NCBI RefSeq assembly: GCF_009733595.1
Contig: NZ_WOFH01000008.1
Coordinates: 372,001-436,000 of the forward strand
DNA: 64,000 nt
From: Actinomadura litoris
GTDB taxonomy: Bacteria; Actinomycetota; Actinomycetes; Streptosporangiales; Streptosporangiaceae
Reading direction: 5' to 3'
Both the position numbers and the translations under genes were made by a program. Shown here piece after piece: positions 8,470 through 16,767 of this stretch (position 1 is the stretch's first letter; each line of letters opens with the position of its first letter). The notes under the pieces are model-generated. The model had not been told where the DNA came from. It ran no database searches and saw only the letters and a list, made by a program, of their open reading frames with translations.

Positions 8470-10962
8470 CTAGGCCTCGCCCACGGCGTCGCCGATGTCC
8501 CGGCAGATGGCGACCGACGCGCGGAGGTCCTCCGCCGCGTCGGCGTACCGGCCCTGGCGCAACCGCACACGGCCGAGGTTGCCGAGGCCGCGCGCCTCGG
8601 TGCCCCTGGCGTCGGTGTGGCGGGCCAGGGCGATCGCCCCGGCGAGCATCCGCGCGGCCTCGGGGTGCCGGCCCTGCCACTGGTAGACGTGCCCGAGCTT
8701 GCCGAGCGCGCGCACCCCGGCGGAGTCGTCCCCGACTTCGTTCGCGAGTTCCAGCGCCCGCTGCAGCTCGGCACTGGCCTCGGCGTACCGGCCCTGCTGG
8801 ATGGCGACGACCCCGAGGTTGATCCGCAGATGTACCGCGCTGCGGTGATCGGGCACGCTCTCGGCGGCCCGCAACGCGTGCTCGTGCAGGGTGACGGCAT
8901 CGGCGTAGTGGCCGCCGCTTTCCAGGTAGCGCAGAAGCACCAGCGCGAGCTGCACCGGGTACCAGGCCTGCCCGTGCTCCGCCGCGTGCACCGCGGTGGC
9001 CACCAGGTTGGCGCGCTCGGCGTCCAGCCAGGCCAGCGCCGTGCTGTCGTCCAGCGCGGGCAACGCCCCCGCGGGACGCGGCACCCGGGGCCGCCGGTCC
9101 CGTTCGGCGGGGTACAGCACGTCCATCGCCGTGGACGCGGTGTACAGATAGAACTTCAGGACGCGGCACGGCAGGTCGACCTCGCCGTTCCGGACGGCCA
9201 GATCCTTGGCGTACGCCCGGAGCAGGTCGTGCATGCCGTACCGATCCCCGTTGCGCTGCACCTGGTGCCTGTCGGCGAGCAGCTCCAGGCATTCACGTGC
9301 CGTCGCCTCCTCGCCGCCGAGGAGGGCGGACGCACCGAAGCCGTCCACATCGGTACCGGGATGCAGCCCCAGCAGCCGGAACATGCGGGCCGCGTCGGGC
9401 GGCAGGTCCCGGTACGACCAGGAGAACACGACGCCGATGTCGGACCGCGGATCCCCGGTGCACAGCAGGTCCAGCCGCCTCCGGTGATCGGCGAGCTCGC
9501 CCACCACCTCGGCCAGGGCCACCGGTGCCCTCAGGTGCACCAGCTCCGCCGCGATCCGCACCGCGAGCGGCAGCCTGGCGCACTGCGCCGCCAGCGCCTC
9601 GGCCGCGCCGGTCTCCGCGGTCACCCACTCGCCCACCAGCCGCCGCAGCAGCGCCAGCGCGTCCTCCCGGCGCAGGACGTCGAGCTCCAGTCGGCGGGCG
9701 CCGTGCCGCACGACCAGGCCGTGCAGCCTGTCGCGGCTGGTCACCAGCACGACGCTGTCGGACGACCCGGGCAGCAGCGGCCGGATCTGGTCGACCGAGG
9801 CGGCGTTGTCGAGCAGGATCAGCATGCGACGCCCGGCGAGCAGGCTGCGGTACCGGGCGGCGCGCTCCTCGACGTCGCCCGGCACCTGCTCGCCCGGCAG
9901 GCCGAGCGAGCGCAGGAACCTGGCCAGGGCGGCGCTGGGGGCCACCGGCTGCTCCTGGTCGTAGCCGCGCAGGTCGATGTAGAGCCGGCCGTCCGGGAAG
10001 CGGTCGCGGGCGCGGTGCGCCCACCGGGTGGCGAGAGCGGTCTTGCCGACGCCCGCGGTGCCGGACACGACGACGATCGCGCTCGTGTCCGGTTCCGGCG
10101 CGATGGTCAGCCGGTCGAGCTCGCCGAGTTCGTACGCCCGCCCGGTGAAAAGCGGAACATCGGCCATCAACTCGGCGGGCACCGTGCGGTCGACCGCGAT
10201 GGGCGGTCCGGTCAGCACGTGTGCCCGCGAATCCTCGTCCAGGATCTCCTGGTACGCGGCGGTCAGCTCCTGCCCCGGGGCGACGCCGAGCTCGTCGGCC
10301 AGCCGGCGCCGCACCGCGTGATAGGTGGTGAACGCCTGGGCCCTGAGGCCGGCGGCGGCGTACGCGCGGAGGAGCCGAGCCTGCCCTCTCTCGTCCAGCG
10401 GCTCGGCCGCCGCGGCTTCCTCGAACGCGCTGATCGCCCGGTCCACCGCCCCGGCTGCCAGCATGGCGGCGCCGTACCGGCCCAGCGCCGCCCGATGCTC
10501 CACCACGATCGACAGCACCCGCGGGTGCTCGGCCAGCAGGGGGAGGTCGGCGAAGGGCTGGCCCTGCCACAGCGCCAGCGCCTCGGTCAGGGCCGCCACC
10601 TCCCCGCCGTCGGCGGGGTGGCGGACGAGGCGGCGGAAGCGCATGATGTCGATCTGGTCCGCGGGGACGCCGAGGCGGTAGCTGTCGCCCAGGTATGGCA
10701 GCACCTCGCTGCGGGAGTGCGGCGCCCGCCCGGGTTCCAGCAGCCGTCGGAGCCGCTTCACGTGCGTCTGGAGGATGTTGACGGCGCTGGCCGGTGGCTG
10801 ATCGCCCCATAAGGCGTCGATCAGGCCGGCCAGGCCGACCGGCTGCCCGCCGGCCAGCACGAGCAGGCCCAGCACGGCGCGTTGGGCGGGCGGGCCCAGC
10901 AGGAGCGGCTCGTCGTGGAGCCACGCGCGCATCGGCCCGAGCACCTGGATCCGTAGTGTCAT
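8470..10962 (-). CDS. SARP family regulator (AfsR-like: wHTH-BTAD-NB-ARC-TPR)
   Basis: An 830-residue pathway-type activator. An OmpR-like winged helix lies at about residues 1-95 (LRIQVLGPMRAW, then LRRLLEP), BTAD at 100-245 and NB-ARC at 270-560 with Walker A GTAGVGKTA (301-309) and MLILLDNA. C-terminal TPRs follow from about 640. ATG 10962 is preferred (AGTGGA 7 bp before); a GTG at 10974 is possible. The frame ends at a TAG at 8470-8472 in the middle of a TPR. The same frame continues for 42 more codons (LGHVESALGRYDEAGEHH) to a TGA at 8341. The protein is therefore either truncated by a nonsense change or read through. No biosynthetic cluster adjoins it directly. Confidence 0.88.
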   Translation of the reverse strand: MTLRIQVLGPMRAWLHDEPLLLGPPAQRAVLGLLVLAGGQPVGLAGLIDALWGDQPPASAVNILQTHVKRLRRLLEPGRAPHSRSEVLPYLGDSYRLGVPADQIDIMRFRRLVRHPADGGEVAALTEALALWQGQPFADLPLLAEHPRVLSIVVEHRAALGRYGAAMLAAGAVDRAISAFEEAAAAEPLDERGQARLLRAYAAAGLRAQAFTTYHAVRRRLADELGVAPGQELTAAYQEILDEDSRAHVLTGPPIAVDRTVPAELMADVPLFTGRAYELGELDRLTIAPEPDTSAIVVVSGTAGVGKTALATRWAHRARDRFPDGRLYIDLRGYDQEQPVAPSAALARFLRSLGLPGEQVPGDVEERAARYRSLLAGRRMLILLDNAASVDQIRPLLPGSSDSVVLVTSRDRLHGLVVRHGARRLELDVLRREDALALLRRLVGEWVTAETGAAEALAAQCARLPLAVRIAAELVHLRAPVALAEVVGELADHRRRLDLLCTGDPRSDIGVVFSWSYRDLPPDAARMFRLLGLHPGTDVDGFGASALLGGEEATARECLELLADRHQVQRNGDRYGMHDLLRAYAKDLAVRNGEVDLPCRVLKFYLYTASTAMDVLYPAERDRRPRVPRPAGALPALDDSTALAWLDAERANLVATAVHAAEHGQAWYPVQLALVLLRYLESGGHYADAVTLHEHALRAAESVPDHRSAVHLRINLGVVAIQQGRYAEASAELQRALELANEVGDDSAGVRALGKLGHVYQWQGRHPEAARMLAGAIALARHTDARGTEARGLGNLGRVRLRQGRYADAAEDLRASVAICRDIGDAVGEA

Positions 10963-11084
10963 CCTCGTGTCCACTTCCGGTCCAATCGGTTGTCAAGAAT
11001 CGCTCGGCGACAGCTTATCGATCAGATCCGGTCCAAGCGCTAGAGATGAGCCGCACATGGCACAAATCGGACGGACGGTACCGG

Positions 11085-11480
11085 GAGTGACGGTGGCGGG
11101 CATCACCGGGCGGAGTCGCAGGCCCTGTCGGCACGGACTTCGACCGGCCGGCGACGGCTCCGTCCGCGCCGTGACCTGATCGCCGGTCGCGCCATCGGCA
11201 GCGGCTCGAACGCCCGGCCGTCGTGCGCGTCGGCGGCCGGCCCCGGGACCACCGAAGGCAGCCCGGCGGCATCGGACAGGACGTGAAGGCTGCCGCCCTT
11301 CCTGCCGCGATCGGCCGGATCGGGGCCGGTCAGCGCGCCCCCGGACGGCGGCGGCGTCCACGATCGCCGAGGCCCGGTCCACCCGCGCGCGCCCCGAGCC
11401 CGTCCAGCACGGCATGGTGCAATCGCGGCCACAGCCCGCGGCGGTCCACGCTGTCAGTCCCACTCTCGGACGGTGCGTCC
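11085..11480 (-). pseudogene. Decayed IS5-family transposase fragment
   Basis: On the minus strand, pieces in different frames match IS5-type (DDE) transposases. One piece, RRGLWPRLHHAVLDGLG then RASAIVDAAAVRG, is joined by a frame change to LTGPDPADRGRKGGSLHVLSDAAGLP, then AFEPLPMARPAIRSRRG and PVEVRADRACDSA. The N-terminal third and the C-terminal catalytic Glu region are absent, and I see no terminal inverted repeats. This is an old remnant, not an active element. The edges are approximate. Confidence 0.75.
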
Positions 11481-11859
11481 GGTTCGGTCGCCCCTGCCTG
11501 GTCGCGATCACTACGCCGACACCCGGCGCCCTCCGCGGCCTCGTCCGCACTCTTCGCACCTACACTCGACCAGCCTGAAACGGCGGCCTTTCCCTAAAGG
11601 CCAGCGAATTGGGCTCCGGCACCGATACGGCCATTTCACCGGCCGTTCTCCGCACATAGACCGACGAGCTTTTCACCCGCGTCCGGCACATAAATCTTCG
11701 GCCTCACAGACCCAGGTTTCCGAGGCGGGACGCCGCGTTCGCCCAAGGCCGGTCGACGGCTTCCCCTTCGTCGGCCGGCGCCGCCCCGGCCCCTACGTCG
11801 CGTTCACCCACAGCGGTAGCGCCCTCGCTCCGCACCTCGCCGGCCGGTCGCCAATAACC

Positions 11860-11888
11860 TAGTCAACCGATCGGTTTTGTCCTATATT
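11860..11888 (+). promoter_or_regulatory. Predicted promoter of the ssuACB operon
   Basis: TAGTCA (11860-11865), a 17-bp spacer and TATATT (11883-11888) form a sigma-70-like promoter 35 bp before the lipoprotein start. The surrounding DNA is much richer in A+T than its neighbours. Confidence 0.5.
11865..11876. promoter_or_regulatory. 12-bp palindrome in promoter spacer (operator candidate)
   Basis: AACCGATCGGTT is a perfect palindrome lying between the predicted -35 and -10 elements, where a bound repressor would block RNA polymerase. The shape resembles TetR-type operators. No TetR gene is adjacent. Confidence 0.45.
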
Positions 11889-11922
11889 CTTGCTGATCCG
11901 ATCCGGCAAGGAGCTTGGACCC

Positions 11923-12873
11923 ATGCGCCGCATCATCGCCGTACTCGCTGGACTCTTCCTGCTGCTCGGATCGGGGGCGCTCACCGCGTGCGGGGGTGAA
12001 CGGGAGGCCGGCGCGTCCGGCGGCGGGCTGCGCGTCGGCTACCAGCGGTTCGGCGGGCTCAGCCTGCTCAAGGCGCGGAACGCGGCGCCGCCGGGCACGA
12101 GATGGTCGCTGTTCGAGAGCGGCCCGGCGCTCACCGAGGCGCTCAAGGCCGGGTCGGTCGACATCGGCCAGGTCGGCGAGGCGCCGCCGATCTTCGCGGC
12201 GGCCGGACGCGTCGACTTCAAGATCATCGGCACCTCGGCGCCCGTTCCCAGGGGTGAGGCCGTGCTGGTGAAGGAGAGCAGGGGGTTCCGGTCGTTCAAG
12301 GACCTCAGGGGCAGGACGATCGGGCTCAACAAGGGCTCCAACGTGCACTGGCTGCTGCTCCGGCTGCTGGAGGCCAACGGGATGGCGGCCAAGGACGTCC
12401 AGGTCAGGTATCTCAAGCCGGCCGAAGGACGGCCCGCGTTCGACAACGATCGGATCGACGCCTGGGTCATCTGGGATCCGTACTTCGCGTTGGCCGAGCG
12501 GCCCGGGGTGAAGATCCTCGCGGACGCGAGCGGCCTCGCCAACAACCGCGAGTACGTCCTGGTCTCGCCCAAGGCGCTGAAGGACAAGCCCGATCAGCTC
12601 ACGGGGTTCCTGCGGCAGTACCGGCAGGTCACCGACTGGGGGCTCGCCAACCCGGCGGAACGCGCGAGGATCCTGGCACCGGAGCTGAAGATCCCCGAGG
12701 ACCCCACCCGGCGGGCGCTGGCCCGCAGCGCGCAGCCGCTCGCCCCCGTGGACGCCGCGGTCGGCGCCGAGTTGCAGAGGATCGCGGACGGGTTCACCGC
12801 GCTGGAGCTGATCCCCGGCAAGGTCGACATGAGGGCCCGGCTGGACGAGCGGTACTCGGGGATCTTCAGGTGA
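11923..12873 (+). CDS. ssuA: Sulfonate-type ABC transporter substrate-binding lipoprotein
   Basis: A 316-residue SsuA/NrtA-like binding protein. The lipoprotein signal is short, with the lipobox LTAC (Cys23). The mature part has the type II binding fold: GYQRFGGLSLLKAR, then ALTEALKAGSVDIGQVGEAPPIFAAAG, DLRGRTIGLNKGSNVHWLL and the ligand-side IDAWVIWDPYFALAE. AAGGAG lies 9 bp before the ATG. It is the first gene of a three-gene operon with permease and ATPase. Aliphatic sulfonates or sulfate esters are the family's usual ligands; the exact one is not readable. Confidence 0.88.
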   Translation: MRRIIAVLAGLFLLLGSGALTACGGEREAGASGGGLRVGYQRFGGLSLLKARNAAPPGTRWSLFESGPALTEALKAGSVDIGQVGEAPPIFAAAGRVDFKIIGTSAPVPRGEAVLVKESRGFRSFKDLRGRTIGLNKGSNVHWLLLRLLEANGMAAKDVQVRYLKPAEGRPAFDNDRIDAWVIWDPYFALAERPGVKILADASGLANNREYVLVSPKALKDKPDQLTGFLRQYRQVTDWGLANPAERARILAPELKIPEDPTRRALARSAQPLAPVDAAVGAELQRIADGFTALELIPGKVDMRARLDERYSGIFR

Positions 12874-13628
12874 GCCTCCGGGTCCGGCGGCTGACCACGC
12901 CGATCGTGCTGCTGGCGGTCTGGGAGGGGACGGCGCGCGCGGGCGTCCTGGCCCCGGACAAGCTGCCCCCGCCGAGCGCGGTGCTGGAGGCGGCGTGGCG
13001 GCTGTCCCGGGACGGCACGCTCGGCGCCTCCCTGCTCGACTCGCTGCAACGGGCGGTGCTCGGGCTGCTGATCGGCGGCACGATCGCGCTGGTGCTCGGC
13101 GCGGTCGCGGGGCTGGTGCGCGCCGGCGACGACCTGGTCGACCCGACCGTCCAGGCGGCCCGGATGCTGCCCCACCTCGGCCTGGTCCCGCTGCTCATCA
13201 TCTGGCTGGGCATCGGGGAGTCGCTGAAGGTCACGCTGGTGGCACTGGGCGCGTTCTTCCCGATCTACCTCAACACCTACGCCGGCATCCGCGACATCGA
13301 CGAGGGCCTGGTCGAGGCCGCCCGCACCTGCGGGCTGACCTGGTCGGAACGCGTCAGGCACGTGGTGCTGCCCGGGGCGATGCCCTCGCTGTTCCTCGGG
13401 CTGCGGCTGGCGTTCTCGGCCGGGTGGCTGAGCCTGGTCGTCGGCGAGCAGGTCAACGGGCAGAGCGGGCTCGGGTTCATGATGATGGAGGCGCGCGAGT
13501 TCTCCCAGACCGAGGTCGTGGTGCTGGGCCTGCTGGTGTACGCGCTGCTCGGCCTGCTGTCGGACCTCGCCCTGCGAACGGGAGAGAGGAGGCTGCTGGC
13601 ATGGCGACGCGGACTGCGAGCCGCCTAG
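12870..13628 (+). CDS. ssuC: Sulfonate-type ABC transporter permease
   Basis: A 252-residue inner-membrane permease of the SsuC/TauC/NrtB family with about six helices. The cytoplasmic EAA-like loop is EAARTCGLTWSERVRHVVLPGAMPSLFLGLR (from residue 148 on). The GTG start overlaps the ssuA stop (GTGA), so translation is coupled. It pairs with the downstream ATPase and the upstream lipoprotein. Confidence 0.9.
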   Translation: MSLRVRRLTTPIVLLAVWEGTARAGVLAPDKLPPPSAVLEAAWRLSRDGTLGASLLDSLQRAVLGLLIGGTIALVLGAVAGLVRAGDDLVDPTVQAARMLPHLGLVPLLIIWLGIGESLKVTLVALGAFFPIYLNTYAGIRDIDEGLVEAARTCGLTWSERVRHVVLPGAMPSLFLGLRLAFSAGWLSLVVGEQVNGQSGLGFMMMEAREFSQTEVVVLGLLVYALLGLLSDLALRTGERRLLAWRRGLRAA

Positions 13629-14332
13629 TCGAGGCCGCCGGCGTGCGCCGCTCGTTCGGCGGCACGGTCGTCCTGGACGGCGTCGACCTGGCCGTCGACC
13701 GCGGCGAGGTGGTCGCGCTGCTCGGCGCCAGCGGCTCGGGCAAGAGCACGCTGCTGCGGATCCTGGCCGGGCTCGACGGCGAGGCGTCCGGGACCGTGTC
13801 GGTGCCCGCCTCGCGCGCCGTGGTGTTCCAGGAGCACCGCCTCCTTCCGTGGAAACGGGTCGCGGCGAACGTGGCCCTGGGCGTCCGCACCAGGGACGCC
13901 GCGTCCCGCACCGCCGCCGCGCTCGCCGAGGTCGGCCTGGCCGACCGCGGCGACGCCTGGCCCGCCGAGCTGTCCGGCGGCCAGTCCCAGCGGGTCGCGA
14001 TCGCCCGCGCCCTGATCCGCCGGCCCGAACTGCTCCTGCTGGACGAGCCGTTCGGCGCCCTGGACGCCCTCAACCGGCTGAAGATGCAGGCCCTCTTCAC
14101 CCGCCTCCGCGCCGTCCACGGGTTCGCGGCGCTGCTGGTGACGCATGACGTGGACGAGGCGATCCTGCTGTCCGACCGCCTCCTGGTCCTGGACGGCGGC
14201 CGCGTCATCGAGGCGATCGGCGTCGACCTGGACCACCCCCGGGCCGTGGACTCCCCCGGTTTCGCCGCCCTGCGCCGCCGCCTCCTGGCCCTCCTGCGCG
14301 TCCCGGCCACCCCGGACGACGCTCCCTCCTAG
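13601..14332 (+). CDS. ssuB: Sulfonate-type ABC transporter ATP-binding protein
   Basis: A 243-residue ABC ATPase with Walker A GASGSGKST (about residues 41-49), Q-loop VVFQEHRLLPWKRV, signature LSGGQSQRVAIARAL, Walker B LLLLDEPFGALDA and H-loop VTHDVDEA. The ATG at 13601 lies inside the end of the permease gene with GAGAGGAGG 8 bp before it. It drives import with the two preceding gene products. Confidence 0.9.
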   Translation: MATRTASRLVEAAGVRRSFGGTVVLDGVDLAVDRGEVVALLGASGSGKSTLLRILAGLDGEASGTVSVPASRAVVFQEHRLLPWKRVAANVALGVRTRDAASRTAAALAEVGLADRGDAWPAELSGGQSQRVAIARALIRRPELLLLDEPFGALDALNRLKMQALFTRLRAVHGFAALLVTHDVDEAILLSDRLLVLDGGRVIEAIGVDLDHPRAVDSPGFAALRRRLLALLRVPATPDDAPS

Positions 14333-14409
14333 GGCGGCGCCTGTCCTTGAGGAGGCACCCGGGTCGGGCGGGAGGGCCGGATCGGCGTCCACCCGGACGC
14401 CCTTCGACG

Positions 14410-14689
14410 GGCGCGGCCCAGGTCGCGTTCGTCCCCGTCTGGGACAGCGGTTACGTCGCGGGAACGATCGGCGTGCGCAGCAGCCAGTCGCTCGCCCTGG
14501 TGGCCTGCCCTTCCTGGTCGCCGTCCTCGTCCTGGGCTCGTTCGCGCGACGAGCCTGCTCTACCTGGTCCCCCGGCGACCGCGCTGCTCGCCGTCCCGCT
14601 GCTCGGGCAGGGCCTCACCGCAAGCGCGATCGCGGGCATGGCGGTCGCCGGGGGCAGGGTGCTCCTGGTCGTGCGTCCCGCGTCCGCTA
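14410..14689 (+). pseudogene. Decayed EamA/DMT-family transporter
   Basis: Fragments in changing frames resemble a drug/metabolite transporter. The first-helix region VWDSGYVAGTIGVRSS and LALVA continue, after a frame change, as PFLVAVLVLGSFARR. Then, after another, come SLLYLVP and the last helix pair ATALLAVPLLGQGLTASAIAGMAVAG. Helices 3-8 are missing. This is a remnant with at least two frameshifts and a large internal deletion, lying between the two sulfonate operons. The edges are approximate. Confidence 0.65.
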
Positions 14690-15589
14690 GTCGCGGGCGA
14701 CCAGCTCGGCCAGGTCCGGGAGGACGGCGTCGGCGACGGTGATCTTCCGGTCGATCAGGCCGTTGGCGTGCAGCAGGTCGGCGGCCCGCTGCTGCTCGGC
14801 GACGAACTCGTCGCTGACCGGGAGCAGCCCGAACGGGCGGCCGCGCAGCGCGTGCTCCCACGCGTCGAGGTCGTCGTCGCCGTCGGCGAACAGCGCGGCC
14901 GCCTCGCGGGGGTTGGCGCGGATCCAGGCGTCCGACTCCTGCAGCGCGCCCACGATCTCGGCGAGGACGTCGCGGTGCTCGACGGCGAAGTCGCGCCGCG
15001 TGAACCACAGCGAGCGGTGGCTGAACAGGCCGTCGGTCTCGATCAGCGTCCGCGGTTCCGTCTCGCTCTCCAGCGCGGCGAGCGCGGGGTAGCTGCCGGT
15101 CCAGGCGTCGACCTTGCCGTCCAGGAGCAGTTGCGCGCCCTCGTTCCCGGCGTCGACCGGTTCGATGTCGCGCCAGGTCAGCCCGGCCTGGTCGAGCGCG
15201 AACAGCAGCAGCGTCGTCTGCCAGGAGCCGTGGCCGAGGGCGACCCGCTTCCCGGCCAGGTCGGCCGGGGAGTCGATGCCGGAGCCGGGCAGGGAGACCA
15301 GCCGCCCGTTGTCCACCCGCGGTCCGGAGATCGCCACGTAGACGATGTCGTGGCCGCGGGCCTGCGCGGTGACCGGCGGCGTGGAGCCGGTGCCGATGAA
15401 GTCGTAGCCGCCGTCGAACAGGTGGTCGCCGTGCACGGACGGCAGGCCCTCCGTGGGCGCGGGACGGGCCCCCGCGGGGAGCGACCGCAGGTCCACCCAC
15501 TCCACGTCCGGCAGCGATCGCTCAAGGATCCCCCGGTGGCGCAGCACCCAGAGCGAGTTGTTGTGGGGGAAGAAACCGACGCGGGTCAT
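14687..15589 (-). CDS. Signal-less SsuA/DszB-fold protein of the desulfurisation operon
   Basis: A 300-residue protein with the SsuA/NrtA binding fold. It starts directly at MTRVGFFPHNNSLWVLR, with no signal peptide and no lipobox, so it should stay in the cytoplasm. Segments VWVALGH-like KRVALGHGSWQTTLLLFALDQAG and GKVDAWTGSYPALA are typical of the fold. It has no cysteine at the position used by DszB, so the same chemistry is unlikely. It is the last gene of the operon and overlaps the monooxygenase upstream by 4 bp (ATGA). A cytoplasmic binding-protein fold is used by desulfinases and sensors; this one could be an enzyme with other catalytic residues, a chaperone for the substrate, or a binding protein that has lost its leader. 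Confidence 0.75.
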   Translation of the reverse strand: MTRVGFFPHNNSLWVLRHRGILERSLPDVEWVDLRSLPAGARPAPTEGLPSVHGDHLFDGGYDFIGTGSTPPVTAQARGHDIVYVAISGPRVDNGRLVSLPGSGIDSPADLAGKRVALGHGSWQTTLLLFALDQAGLTWRDIEPVDAGNEGAQLLLDGKVDAWTGSYPALAALESETEPRTLIETDGLFSHRSLWFTRRDFAVEHRDVLAEIVGALQESDAWIRANPREAAALFADGDDDLDAWEHALRGRPFGLLPVSDEFVAEQQRAADLLHANGLIDRKITVADAVLPDLAELVARD

Positions 15590-16767
15590 CGGGTGGATCC
15601 TTTCGCTTCAAGGGTTTCGAGAGAGGGGACGGAGGTGCCGGGGCGGCCGCCGCGCAGCAGGGGGAGGACGTTCTCGCCGATGCGGCGCGCCTCCTCCAGG
15701 TGCGGCACCCCGGCGAGGATGAACGCGTCCACGCCGAGCGCGATCAGCTCGTCGAGCCGGGCGGCGACCTGCGCGTAGCTGCCGACCAGCCCGAACGCGG
15801 GGCCGCCGCGCAGCAGGTGGAACCCGCCCCACACGTTGGGGCTCGCCTCCAGCTCGCGGGGCTCGCGCACCGGCCAGTCGATGAACTGCGAGCTGCGCAG
15901 CCAGCCGACCGAGTCGCCGGTGGACTCGGGGCCCCGCAGCTGCTCGGGGTCGACGTGCCGCCAGCCGCGGCGGATCTCCGCCCACGCCTCCTCCTCGGTC
16001 TCGCGGGCCAGCACGTCGATGCGCACCGCGAACCGGGGCGACCGGCCGATCGCGGCGCTGTGCTCGCGGACCTGGTCGAACTTGGCGGCCAGCGCGGGGA
16101 ACGGCTCCAGCCACGACAGGTAGTAGTCGGCGTGCCGCCCGGCGGCCTCGATCGCCGCCTTGGACGATCCGGAGAAGTAGATCTCGGGGAAGGGCTGCCC
16201 GGCCAGGCGCTCGGGGAGCCCCGCGCCCTCGACCCGGTAGAAGCGGCCGCGGTGGGTGACCGGGCCGCCGTCCCACACGGCCTTCAGGACGTCGAGGAAC
16301 TCCGAGGTCCGGGCGTACCGGCCGTCGTGGCCGACCTTGTCGCCCCACCACAGCTGGGCCGGGCCGCCGCCGCCGGAGATGATGTTGTAGACGACGCGTC
16401 CGCCGGTGGCGCGCTGCAGGCTCGCCGACATCCGCGCCGCCTGCACCGGGTGCAGGAAGCCGGGCTGGAAGGCGATCATGAACCGGTAGGTGGTGGTCTC
16501 GCGCGCCAGGCTCGCGGCCGCCGCCCAGGGGTCGTCGGTGAAGGGGAACGAGGGCAGCAGCCCGCCGACGAACCCCGACAGCTCGGTGGAGCGCGCGACG
16601 TCGGCCATGTGGTCCAGGTGGCTGTAGCCGTCCGGACGGCCCTCGCGCAGGCCGGGGGTGATGCTGCCCGGCACGACCGGCGACCAGTCGCCGCGGGTCA
16701 CCAGGCGGCGGCGCAGCGACGGCTGGTCGCCGTGCGTCCCGATGCGCCAGTAGATGTCAATCGACAT
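15586..16767 (-). CDS. ssuD: SsuD-type FMNH2-dependent alkanesulfonate monooxygenase
   Basis: A 393-residue luciferase-like flavin monooxygenase, close in length to E. coli SsuD (381 residues). The opening IYWRIGTHGD matches the SsuD start, then VYNIISGGGG, HDGRYARTSEFLDVLKAVW, PEIYFSGSSKAAIEAAG (flavin phosphate site), ASPNVWGGFHLLRGG and the closing VDAFILAGVPHLEEARRIGENVLPLL. It should cleave the C-S bond of a sulfonate to aldehyde plus sulfite using FMNH2 from a separate reductase, which is not in this window. The start overlaps the preceding gene by 11 bp. Confidence 0.88.
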   Translation of the reverse strand: MSIDIYWRIGTHGDQPSLRRRLVTRGDWSPVVPGSITPGLREGRPDGYSHLDHMADVARSTELSGFVGGLLPSFPFTDDPWAAAASLARETTTYRFMIAFQPGFLHPVQAARMSASLQRATGGRVVYNIISGGGGPAQLWWGDKVGHDGRYARTSEFLDVLKAVWDGGPVTHRGRFYRVEGAGLPERLAGQPFPEIYFSGSSKAAIEAAGRHADYYLSWLEPFPALAAKFDQVREHSAAIGRSPRFAVRIDVLARETEEEAWAEIRRGWRHVDPEQLRGPESTGDSVGWLRSSQFIDWPVREPRELEASPNVWGGFHLLRGGPAFGLVGSYAQVAARLDELIALGVDAFILAGVPHLEEARRIGENVLPLLRGGRPGTSVPSLETLEAKGSTR

